18,048 nt of DNA from UBA5070 sp035604215 (GTDB lineage Bacteria > Fibrobacterota > Fibrobacteria > UBA5070). The notes beneath the pieces were generated by a model. The model was not told where the DNA came from. It made no database searches and was given only the letters and a program-made list of their open reading frames with translations. Where the stretch lies: positions 1 to 18,048 of the forward strand of contig DATNIW010000032.1 of assembly GCA_035604215.1 (NCBI GenBank), read 5' to 3'. A program made the position numbers and the translations under genes. The stretch's first letter is position 1. Each line of letters begins with the position of its first letter. This document shows, in pieces, positions 1 to 6,493 of the stretch.

Positions 1-2031
1 AGCGGTGCCGTGGTGGTCCGCGGCCAGCGGCGCGACCTGGACCGGATAGGAGCCCTTACCAACGCCATCCAGCCCACGCAAGTGGTCACTCCGGAGGCCA
101 TCCAGCGCAAGAACGCCGACGACCTGGCCCAGGCGGTGACCGACGAACCCGGGGTGGACGTCCTCACCGCGTGTTCGTCGTGCGGTTTCAAGCAGATCCA
201 GATCAACGGGCTGGGGGCCGAACACACCACCGTGCTGGTGGACGGCCTTCCGTTGTATTCCACGGTGACCGGATTCTACGGCGTGGACGCGTTGACCACG
301 GCGGGACTCGCGGGCATCGACATCTCCCGAGGACCGGGCGCATCGCTTTTGGCTCCGGGAGCCATTGGAGGCGCCATCGACATCCGGCTCCAGGCACCTC
401 GGGGTCCGAGCTTCACTTCGGACATCGCGGGCGGGAACGACGACTGGCGGCGCTTGACGTTTTCCGCCACCACCCGCACGGACGACGGGAACCTGGGTCT
501 GGTGGCCGCCGGTCACTTCTTCCAGGAGGGTCAATGGGACGCCGACAACAACGGTCTCACGGAATCGCCGTCGCTGAAGGACGAAAGCGGGCTGGTGAAG
601 CTCGACGGAACTCTGGGCCAAGGCTGGTACTGGGACGCCCGCGCCGTGAAAAGCCATTCCGAGGTCTTCGGCGGGACGGTCACGAGCGACTTCCCCGCCA
701 TCACCTCCACCCCGCCCAACGACCTGCAATTCGGGAACGGCACAACGACCAACGATGTCCGCAACGACTATACGGGCTCGCCCCGTTCCATCGTGGAGTG
801 GATCACCACCGACCGGACGGAGACGGCGGGATCCCTGACCTGGGACTCTCCGGGACTCGGACTCTGGCAATTGCGCGCCGGTTGGGCGGGACAATCGCAG
901 GGCTCCGAATATGAAGATGCCGCCGACTACTACAACGACGACAACACCATGGTGGCCGATCTGCGCTGGGTGGGCACCGCCGGACCGCACACCGTCACCC
1001 TGGGTGCGGACGGCACCTACGAGTACATGCGCTCGCAGTCGCAGACCTACTTCGTGGACGACAGCATCATTCCGGATTCCTTCGATGCATTGTTCGGTGG
1101 ATTGTACGCCCAAGACGTCTGGAACTTCGGACGTGAACGGGATCTGTCGGTGGCCGTGCGCGCCGACGACGCCACGGTGAACTGGATCGACAAGCCCGGC
1201 GGCCCCCAGGTGGACGACTGGCTGATCTCGCCACGCGCCAATCTCCGTTGGGAATTCGTGGAAGGACTCACCGGACGGCTTTCCGCCGGGCGCGGCTGGC
1301 ATGCACCGCTCACCTTCTTCGAGACCGACCACAACATCCTGAACAACGGTTTCGACATCGACATCAACAAGTTGGAGAAGGCCTGGGGTGGTGGCGGGGT
1401 GCTCTCCTTGGAGAAGCCCACCTGGGACCTATCCGGAAGCATGTACGGAACGATGCTGTCCAATCTGGCGTACGTCGATGAAAGTGGGGCGCGACCGGTG
1501 CTGCGGAACGATTCGGCGACCTTGCCGTTCCTGTCCATGGACGCCGAGGCCGCGATCCTTCCCTGGCCTTGGCTCAAGTTGGGTGCCGGGGTGGAGCACC
1601 AGCAGATCCCCGACCGGTACAAGACCATCGAACCGGTGGCCGCAGTCGAGACGGACATCACGGGAAGATTCGACATGAAGGTGGGTCCCCTCGACTGGTC
1701 CGGGGATGTGGTATGGACGGCGCCGAGGGATTTGGCCCCCTATGGCTACGCAACCCAGTACAACGGGTACAACCCCGTGGACAGCACGGCATTCGATCCC
1801 AAGCGGTCGCACGCTCCCGCCTTCGCGGTGTTCGACACCAAGCTGGACTGGAAGGTGCGCAAGGAAATCACTCTCTACGTGGGTGCGGAGAACCTGTTCA
1901 ATTACACCCAGGTCGTGTCGGGCGGGGACCCGCCCAACTACTTCGATGCCCAGGGGAACTACGGCACCAGCCACATCTGGGGACCGTTGCGCGGCCGCCA
2001 GATGTACGCGGGAGTGCGCTGGGACAGCTGA
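1..2031 (+). CDS. TonB-dependent outer-membrane receptor, 5' end outside the window
   Basis: The frame is open from the first base to a TGA at 2029-2031, so about 676 residues are visible and the true start and signal peptide lie upstream. A GTG at base 10 is only an internal codon. Visible residues up to about 130 form a plug domain, with the pattern 'INGLGAEHTTVLVDGLPLY' followed by 'GIDISRGPGASLLAPGAIGGAIDI', the usual end of a TonB plug. The rest has the alternating aromatic/polar pattern and length of a 22-strand barrel and ends in 'GVRWDS', close to the aromatic C-terminal signature of outer-membrane barrels. The family imports scarce ligands (siderophores, cobalamin, haem, glycans) using TonB energy. 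The ligand is not identifiable here. A CSSC motif lies in the plug (codons 172-183). The next gene starts 109 bases downstream and probably has its own promoter. Confidence 0.93.
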   Translation, partial: SGAVVVRGQRRDLDRIGALTNAIQPTQVVTPEAIQRKNADDLAQAVTDEPGVDVLTACSSCGFKQIQINGLGAEHTTVLVDGLPLYSTVTGFYGVDALTTAGLAGIDISRGPGASLLAPGAIGGAIDIRLQAPRGPSFTSDIAGGNDDWRRLTFSATTRTDDGNLGLVAAGHFFQEGQWDADNNGLTESPSLKDESGLVKLDGTLGQGWYWDARAVKSHSEVFGGTVTSDFPAITSTPPNDLQFGNGTTTNDVRNDYTGSPRSIVEWITTDRTETAGSLTWDSPGLGLWQLRAGWAGQSQGSEYEDAADYYNDDNTMVADLRWVGTAGPHTVTLGADGTYEYMRSQSQTYFVDDSIIPDSFDALFGGLYAQDVWNFGRERDLSVAVRADDATVNWIDKPGGPQVDDWLISPRANLRWEFVEGLTGRLSAGRGWHAPLTFFETDHNILNNGFDIDINKLEKAWGGGGVLSLEKPTWDLSGSMYGTMLSNLAYVDESGARPVLRNDSATLPFLSMDAEAAILPWPWLKLGAGVEHQQIPDRYKTIEPVAAVETDITGRFDMKVGPLDWSGDVVWTAPRDLAPYGYATQYNGYNPVDSTAFDPKRSHAPAFAVFDTKLDWKVRKEITLYVGAENLFNYTQVVSGGDPPNYFDAQGNYGTSHIWGPLRGRQMYAGVRWDS

Positions 2032-2045
2032 ACGGGTGACCCGTT
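2031..2045. repeat. Short inverted repeat after the receptor stop codon
   Basis: AACGGG, loop TGA, CCCGTT gives a perfect 6-base-pair stem starting at the last base of the receptor stop codon. No T-run follows on the plus strand, so it is not a canonical intrinsic terminator. It may protect the 3' end of the mRNA or act in Rho-dependent termination (inference). Confidence 0.35.
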
Positions 2046-2104
2046 GCGGCGAGAGGTGCACCATCCCGTTTCCGTTTTCGGATGGACGTACCTTTGCCCA
2101 TCAG

Positions 2105-2128
2105 GGTCTCCGGTGGGTACGGGAGACC
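2105..2128 (+). promoter_or_regulatory. Leader hairpin directly upstream of the SPOR-lipoprotein ribosome binding site
   Basis: GGTCTCC (2105-2111) and GGAGACC (2122-2128) form a perfect 7-base-pair inverted repeat with a 10-base loop. It ends three bases before the Shine-Dalgarno GGAGG at 2132-2136. In RNA it would be a stable stem abutting the ribosome binding site of the first gene of the lipoprotein-rimO-xer-gre operon. It could be a leader structure or a protein-binding site. I recognise no known riboswitch. Confidence 0.35.
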
Positions 2129-2140
2129 ATCGGAGGTCCG

Positions 2141-2812
2141 ATGAGAACGAGGATGTCTGCGGGGTTGGCCGCGATTTCGGCGGGAGCTTTGGTGCTGTGC
2201 GGGTGCAAGAAGGAGGTCAAACCCTCCGGGCCCGTGGCGCAGATTCCAGCGCCCACCGGCGACACCAATTTCACGCCGCCCGAGATCCTTCGGTCGGCTC
2301 CGTCCGGAGACACCGCGAAGGCGGATTCCGTCCCGAGCGCCGCCGCCGCGGCCCCCGCCATGCCGCATCCGAAGCCGGACAGCACACCGGTGGCGCATCC
2401 CGCCGCCCCGGCTGTCGCCCCGAAACCTGCCCCGACGGCTCCAACTCCTGCCACCACTCCCGCCAAGCCTCCCAAGGCGCCTGCCCCGGTCCCCAAGGTT
2501 CCCGTTGCGGACCAGACCCAGGGAAACCCCGGCGCGGAGGGCGATTGGGTCCTCCAGGTGAGCATCCACAAGACCAAGGCCGACGCCGACGCCCACATCG
2601 CCAAGTTCGCGGCGGAGGGGATTCCAGCCTACGCCATCCCGGTTCCCACGGACGGGGCCGGTCTGGCCGGGCAGTACTGGCGCGTGCGCGTGGGTCGGTT
2701 CACGTCGCGGGCCGCCGCGCAGGCCTTCGCGGACAAGCGCCTGGCGCCCGAAGGACTCAAGCCCTGGATCGACCGCAAGAGCAACGAATCCCGCTCCGAC
2801 GGCACGCCCTGA
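2141..2812 (+). CDS. SPOR-domain lipoprotein with Pro/Ala-rich linker
   Basis: A 223-residue protein. ATG at 2141 is preceded by GGAGG at 2132-2136 with four-base spacing, which decides the start. Residues 1-21 are a lipoprotein signal: basic N-terminus, hydrophobic core and the lipobox LCGC, with Cys22 the likely lipidated residue. Residues 23-125 are a low-complexity linker rich in Pro, Ala, Thr and Lys, suited to spanning the periplasm. Residues about 134-212 ('GDWVLQVSIHKTKADADAHI' ... 'YWRVRVGRFTSRAAAQAFAD') match the SPOR fold, which binds denuded glycan strands of peptidoglycan at division sites. The likely role is a cell-wall or septum-associated lipoprotein in the outer membrane; an exact function is not assignable. 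Its TGA shares one base with the rimO ATG, so the two are co-transcribed. Confidence 0.88.
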   Translation: MRTRMSAGLAAISAGALVLCGCKKEVKPSGPVAQIPAPTGDTNFTPPEILRSAPSGDTAKADSVPSAAAAAPAMPHPKPDSTPVAHPAAPAVAPKPAPTAPTPATTPAKPPKAPAPVPKVPVADQTQGNPGAEGDWVLQVSIHKTKADADAHIAKFAAEGIPAYAIPVPTDGAGLAGQYWRVRVGRFTSRAAAQAFADKRLAPEGLKPWIDRKSNESRSDGTP

Positions 2813-4119
2813 TGCGAGCTCCATCCATCCATGTGGTGAACCTGGGTTGTTCCAAGAATCTCGTGGACACCGAACGCATCTACGGTGACTTCCTCACGGC
2901 GGGCTTCCGGGCTTCCGAATTCCCCGAGCAGGCCTCCCTGGTGGTGGTCAACACCTGCGGATTCATCGAGGCCGCCAAGGAGGAATCCGTCAACGAGATC
3001 CTGGCCCGCGTGGCCGAAAGGTCCGAGGGGCAGAAGATCCTGGTCGCGGGTTGCCTCTCCCAACGATACCTGGAAGACCTGCGCGCGGAGATCCCCGAAG
3101 TCGATCTCTGGACCGGCACCTACCAGCCCGGCGAGCTGGTCGCGAAGGTGCGGGCAGCCGCCTGGGGGCTCCAACCGGAATGTTCCTCCGAGGTTCGCGT
3201 GCCCCGCCTTCTCGCCAAGGGCGTCCACCACGCCTACGTGAAGATCTCCGAAGGCTGCGACCGGGTCTGTTCGTTCTGCGCCATCCCCGGAATGCGCGGC
3301 AAGCACGTGTCACGGACCACCGAGGAAATCGTGGAGGACATCCGGGACCTGTCCCGGCAGGGCATCCGCGAGGCGGTCCTGATCGCGCAGGATCTCACCT
3401 GGTGGGGCAAGGACCTGGGTTCCGGAAATTCCCTGTCCGGCCTTTTGGGACGGATCCTGTCGGAAACCGACATGGAATGGATCCGGCTCACCTACGCCTA
3501 TCCGCAGTTCGTGGACGACAAGCTCCTGGACCTGATGGACAATTCCGGCCGCATCTGCCGCTACCTGGACATGCCGCTCCAGCATGGATCCGAGCGCATG
3601 CTCAAGGCCATGCGGCGCGGCCACAACCGCCAGTCCCTGCGAGAGCTGCTGTCCAGGATCCGCGCGGGCGTTCCGGGGATCGCCCTGCGCACAACTTTCC
3701 TGCTGGGATTCCCCGGCGAGACGGAAGAAGACGTTGCGGAGCTGATGGACCTGGTGGAGGAGACCCGGTTCGACCGTCTGGGAGGCTTCACCTACTCGCC
3801 CGAGGAGGGGACGCACGGGTTCGACCTGCCCGGCGTGGTGGATCCGGAGGTGGCCCAGGACCGGCTCGCGCGCCTGATGCGCCGCCAATCCGAGATCAGC
3901 CTGGAGCTGAACGAGGCCCGGGTGGGTTCCGTCCTCAAGGTGCTTGTGGAAGGGGTGGCCGAGGGCCGATCGCATCGCTTCGACGCGCGGACGGAATTCG
4001 ACGCCCCGGAGGTCGACAATTCGGTGCAGATCCTGGACGGGGACGCCGAACCCGGGACCTTCGCCACGGTGCGCGTGGTGGGCGCCACGGAATACGATCT
4101 GGAAGCCGTGGTGGAATGA
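2812..4119 (+). CDS. rimO: Ribosomal protein S12 methylthiotransferase RimO
   Basis: A 435-residue radical-SAM enzyme that adds a methylthio group to the conserved aspartate of ribosomal protein S12, using two [4Fe-4S] clusters. The N-terminal UPF0004 domain supplies Cys13 (NLGCSKN), Cys49 (NTCGF) and Cys81 (AGCLSQ) for the auxiliary cluster. The radical-SAM motif C-x3-C-x2-C is Cys149, Cys153 and Cys156 ('SEGCDRVCSFCAIPGMRG'). The C-terminal part from about residue 370 is a TRAM-like domain. The 'GCSKNLVDTE' start and 'AQDLTWWG' favour RimO over its tRNA-modifying relative MiaB. The length is normal for the family. The ATG overlaps the lipoprotein stop by one base and has no strong Shine-Dalgarno of its own, so translation is probably coupled. 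The stop overlaps the recombinase start by four bases. Confidence 0.96.
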   Translation: MRAPSIHVVNLGCSKNLVDTERIYGDFLTAGFRASEFPEQASLVVVNTCGFIEAAKEESVNEILARVAERSEGQKILVAGCLSQRYLEDLRAEIPEVDLWTGTYQPGELVAKVRAAAWGLQPECSSEVRVPRLLAKGVHHAYVKISEGCDRVCSFCAIPGMRGKHVSRTTEEIVEDIRDLSRQGIREAVLIAQDLTWWGKDLGSGNSLSGLLGRILSETDMEWIRLTYAYPQFVDDKLLDLMDNSGRICRYLDMPLQHGSERMLKAMRRGHNRQSLRELLSRIRAGVPGIALRTTFLLGFPGETEEDVAELMDLVEETRFDRLGGFTYSPEEGTHGFDLPGVVDPEVAQDRLARLMRRQSEISLELNEARVGSVLKVLVEGVAEGRSHRFDARTEFDAPEVDNSVQILDGDAEPGTFATVRVVGATEYDLEAVVE

Positions 4120-5018
4120 TCCCGCCGCGCCCGGACCTGGCCCAGGCGCTCGAACGGTTCGGTCGCCACCACCTCCAGGAACTGGGCCACTCGCCCCTCA
4201 CGGTGGATTCCTATCTGCGCGACCTGGACTGGATCCTCCGTGCCCAAGGCGAAGAGGATGGCTGGAGGAGCATGGAAACCGCCGCACTGCGCAGGAGGAT
4301 CGCGGCGAAGATGCGATCCGAGGCGGCGCCGACCTCGGTGGCCCGAGGACTCGCGGCCTTGCGTTCGTTCTGTCGCTACGCCAAGCGGCAGGGTTGGATC
4401 GACTCCGACCCTTCCTCCACCTTGGTGGCTCCGCGCAAGCGCAGTCGGTTGGTGTCCGTGATCTCCGCCGCGGATGTCGTCCAGGCCATCGAGGCTTGCC
4501 GCTCTCTCGCCGCGGCTTCTTCCGGCGAAGACTTGAATCGGTTCCGACGCGCCGCCCTGGTGCTGGAGCTCCTCTGGGGTTCGGGCCTGCGCCTTGCGGA
4601 ACTGGTGGGGTTGGACTGGCGTGATGTGGACCTGGGAGCACGCCAACTGAGGGTGCTGGGGAAGGGGCGGAAGGAACGGTTGGTGCCGCTCACCGATCCC
4701 GCCGTCCGGTCGCTGGAGGCTTGGCGCGCGGAAGCCACCGGACCCGGTCCCGTCTTCCCTGGCCGTTCCGGCCGGATCGGGCGTCGGACCATCGAGAGGG
4801 ATGTCCAGGCGGCCATGGCGACGGTCGGGAACGGCGGGCCGGATTGGCCCCACGCCCTGCGCCATTCCTTCGCGACCCATCTGCTGGATGGAGGGGCGGA
4901 TCTGGTGTCCGTCAAGGAGCTGCTGGGACACTCGGATCTCGCCACCACGCAGGTCTACACCCACGTGTCCGTGGACAGGTTGAGGAAGGCTTATGCCACC
5001 GCCCATCCCCGCGCTTGA
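4116..5018 (+). CDS. xerC: Tyrosine recombinase, XerC/XerD type
   Basis: A 300-residue tyrosine recombinase with the size and layout of chromosome-dimer-resolving Xer proteins. An N-terminal SAM-like DNA-binding domain (about 5-100, 'HSPLTVDSYLRDL') precedes the catalytic domain. All catalytic residues are visible: Arg159 (GSGLRLAEL), Lys183 (LGKGRKERL), His246-x-x-Arg249 (HALRHSFATHLL), His272 (LLGHSDLATTQ) and nucleophile Tyr281 (VYTHV). The C-terminus 'AHPRA' is typical of Xer. The C-terminal half resembles XerD at least as much as XerC, so the letter is uncertain. No integrase context or attachment site is visible, which argues for housekeeping resolution of chromosome dimers at dif over a mobile element. 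The start ATG overlaps the rimO stop by four bases (ATGA). Confidence 0.9.
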   Translation: MIPPRPDLAQALERFGRHHLQELGHSPLTVDSYLRDLDWILRAQGEEDGWRSMETAALRRRIAAKMRSEAAPTSVARGLAALRSFCRYAKRQGWIDSDPSSTLVAPRKRSRLVSVISAADVVQAIEACRSLAAASSGEDLNRFRRAALVLELLWGSGLRLAELVGLDWRDVDLGARQLRVLGKGRKERLVPLTDPAVRSLEAWRAEATGPGPVFPGRSGRIGRRTIERDVQAAMATVGNGGPDWPHALRHSFATHLLDGGADLVSVKELLGHSDLATTQVYTHVSVDRLRKAYATAHPRA

Positions 5019-5484
5019 ACCTTCGCCGGCATCCGAGCCGTCGAAGATCGCGGTCATGGACGGACTGCGGAGGCTGTTGACGGATCGGTTGGCGCGCACC
5101 CTGGCCGAGCTGGAGGCGCTGGAGCAGGCCGCCGCCGGGGAAACCCGCAGCAGCGCCGGAGACAAGTACGAAACCGGCCGGGAGATGATCGGACAGGCGC
5201 GGGCGATGCAGGAGAGGATCCGGGCGGACGCGCAAGCGGGGCTCGACTGGGTCGCTTGTCGGAATCCGTCCATTCCCTCCGAGATCTTCGCGTGGGGCGC
5301 CCTTGCGCTCGCTTCCGGGACATGGTACCTGGTCTGTCCCTGTCCCGTCGAACTCCATGTCCAGGGAATCCCGATCCAGTGCGTCTCGCTGGCGAGTCCG
5401 TTCGGACAGGCGTGCAAGGGAGCCCGCCAAGGGGAGATCCGGATCTTCAGGGACCGGGCGGTGGAGATCCTCCGGATCCTCTGA
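4993..5484 (+). CDS. Small GreA/GreB-like protein (often mis-named 3-oxoacyl-ACP synthase)
   Basis: A 163-residue protein overlapping the recombinase 3' end by 26 bases. The ATG at 4993 is supported by GAGGAAGG at 4982-4989 inside the upstream gene; the next in-frame ATG (5056) has no such site. Residues about 22-90 look helical and coiled-coil-like and contain SSAGDKYETGREM (53-65). The C-terminal part ends with 'VSLASPFGQACKGARQGE' (131-148), matching the SPhGQ-type motif of the GreA/GreB C-terminal FKBP-like domain. I recall a family of about 150 residues, common in Bacteroidetes, with the same AGDKYETGR and SPIGQ motifs that is frequently mislabelled as 3-oxoacyl-ACP synthase. A role in the RNA-polymerase secondary channel is possible by analogy. 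It carries five cysteines (89, 115, 117, 130, 141). Confidence 0.75.
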   Translation: MPPPIPALEPSPASEPSKIAVMDGLRRLLTDRLARTLAELEALEQAAAGETRSSAGDKYETGREMIGQARAMQERIRADAQAGLDWVACRNPSIPSEIFAWGALALASGTWYLVCPCPVELHVQGIPIQCVSLASPFGQACKGARQGEIRIFRDRAVEILRIL

Positions 5485-5500
5485 GTCTCTCCCCATTCAT

Positions 5501-5538
5501 CCCCTTCGAGACGGCCCTTTGGGCCTCCTCAGGGTGAG
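5501..5538. repeat. REP-like palindromic element between convergent genes
   Basis: The core GGCCC-TTT-GGGCC (5513-5525) is a perfect 5-base-pair stem. It is extended after a 2x2 internal loop by GAG/CTC (5508-5510 with 5528-5530) and further imperfect pairing of the CCCCTT and AGGGTG flanks. Its form (CTTCGAGAC, palindromic core, TCCTCAGGGTGA) strongly resembles, from memory, dispersed intergenic palindromes seen in many GC-rich proteobacterial genomes. It sits between the 3' ends of the Gre-like gene and the amidase gene, where REP elements usually lie, and may serve as a bidirectional 3'-end hairpin. No T-run follows on either strand. No second copy was seen in this window. Confidence 0.55.
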
Positions 5539-5573
5539 CGGCATGAAAGGTCTGCGGTGATCCTCTCGCCGCC

Positions 5574-6320
5574 TCAGTCTTCGAGGCGATCCCGGAGGAA
5601 CGGATATCGCGACCTGGTCTCGGACACGGTGATCCGGTCGATCTCCACCACGTGGATCCCTTCGCGTTCGCCCGCCTCCAGGACCGGAGTCCCCCTGGGA
5701 TCCAGGACCATGGACGCTCCATTGTAGGACAGCCGCGGCTCCTCTCCCACGCGGTTCACGCCCGCCACCCAGAACTGGTTCTCGATGGCGCGCGCGGCCA
5801 GAAGGGTCTTCCAGTGCCGCTCCCGCGAGCCGGGCCAGCAGGCGGGCACCAGCGCGAGGTCGCACCGTTCGGCTCCCTTCCAGTAGTGGTAGGGGAAGCG
5901 CAGATCGTAGCAGATGGAGGGACGGATGGTCCAGCCCTCGAAGGTCCAGTCCGGGACCTCGGAGCCGGGAGCGTAGTGACGGGATTCGTCACCCAGGGAG
6001 AACAGGTGCCGCTTGTCGTAGGTTCCGGCGCGCTCCCCGTGGCGGTCCAGGAGCACGATCCGGTTGCATCCGTCCTCCACGCACCCGTAGACGATTCCGG
6101 TCCTGCGTTCCCGGGCGATGCGGGAAAGACGCTCCAGGACCGCCGGGGGCGGCGCGGCCTTCGCCGCGTCCATGGTGAAACCCGTTAGGGACATCTCGGG
6201 GAGCACCAGAAGATCCGTGTCCGGGGCGGTTCGCAGGAGATCCACGACCTTCGCCAGGCTGGCGGCGGGATCGCACCAGATGGGCGCGTACTGCACGAGT
6301 CCGAGTCGAAGTCTGTCCAT
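5574..6320 (-). CDS. Carbon-nitrogen hydrolase, omega-amidase (YafV/Nit2) type
   Basis: Nitrilase-superfamily enzyme of 248 residues read from the ATG at 6320. The catalytic triad is visible: Glu42 (LPEMSLTGF), Lys103 (YDKRHLF) and Cys137 (SICYDLRFP). 'YDKRHLFSLGDE', 'CYDLRFPY' and 'LLAARAIENQFWVAGVNRVG' match the omega-amidase branch, which hydrolyses alpha-ketoglutaramate or alpha-ketosuccinamate to the keto acid and ammonia in glutamine transamination and methionine salvage. The frame stays open upstream to an ATG at 6416, but those 32 extra residues have no family similarity and would overlap the acetate-kinase promoter region, so I choose 6320 (weak ribosome site GGGG). It is transcribed alone, divergent from ackA and convergent with the Gre-like gene. 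Substrate identity is inferred from motifs only. Confidence 0.88.
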   Translation of the reverse strand: MDRLRLGLVQYAPIWCDPAASLAKVVDLLRTAPDTDLLVLPEMSLTGFTMDAAKAAPPPAVLERLSRIARERRTGIVYGCVEDGCNRIVLLDRHGERAGTYDKRHLFSLGDESRHYAPGSEVPDWTFEGWTIRPSICYDLRFPYHYWKGAERCDLALVPACWPGSRERHWKTLLAARAIENQFWVAGVNRVGEEPRLSYNGASMVLDPRGTPVLEAGEREGIHVVEIDRITVSETRSRYPFLRDRLED

Positions 6321-6339
6321 GTCCCCAAACGTATCAACC

Positions 6340-6361
6340 TCGGATCCGACGGAGGATCCGA
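6340..6361. promoter_or_regulatory. Perfect inverted repeat in the amidase-ackA divergent region
   Basis: TCGGATCC (6340-6347), a six-base spacer, and GGATCCGA (6354-6361) form a perfect 8-base-pair inverted repeat in the 160 bases between the two divergent genes. It lies just upstream of the amidase start and could be an operator for a dimeric regulator or a leader hairpin. GGATCC is frequent in this DNA inside coding regions, so chance is possible. I see no convincing -35/-10 pair for ackA here. Confidence 0.35.
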
Positions 6362-6434
6362 AACGGGATCGACACGTCCTGTCAAGGTTTTCGAGGGTCC
6401 TTCCTTGTATGTTCACAAGGCACCGTTCTCACAA

Positions 6435-6493
6435 AAGGAGCCAAAGTGGTCGATCATGGGCTTCTCTCCGGATTGGTTCGTTGCGCATCCTGA
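6435..6493 (+). other. Strong ribosome binding site with possible 15-codon leader ORF overlapping the ackA start
   Basis: AAGGAG at 6435-6440 is the best Shine-Dalgarno upstream of ackA, yet it lies 40 bases before the ackA TTG and is not in register with any in-frame start. Five bases after it a GTG (6446) opens a 15-residue frame ending at TGA 6491-6493, twelve bases past the ackA TTG at 6481. This arrangement fits a leader peptide whose termination would hand ribosomes to the weak TTG start. The peptide (VVDHGLLSGLVRCAS) is not recognised. It may be coincidence. Confidence 0.3.

Noticed and set aside
4116..5018. Tyrosine recombinase as evidence of an integrated mobile element
   Set aside because: It has Xer size and C-terminus, overlaps rimO in an operon, and there is no attachment-site repeat or cargo nearby.
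5570..5588. CGCCTC/GAGGCG hairpin at the 3' end of the amidase gene
   Set aside because: A clear stem but partly inside the coding end and with no T-run on either strand, so not called as a terminator.
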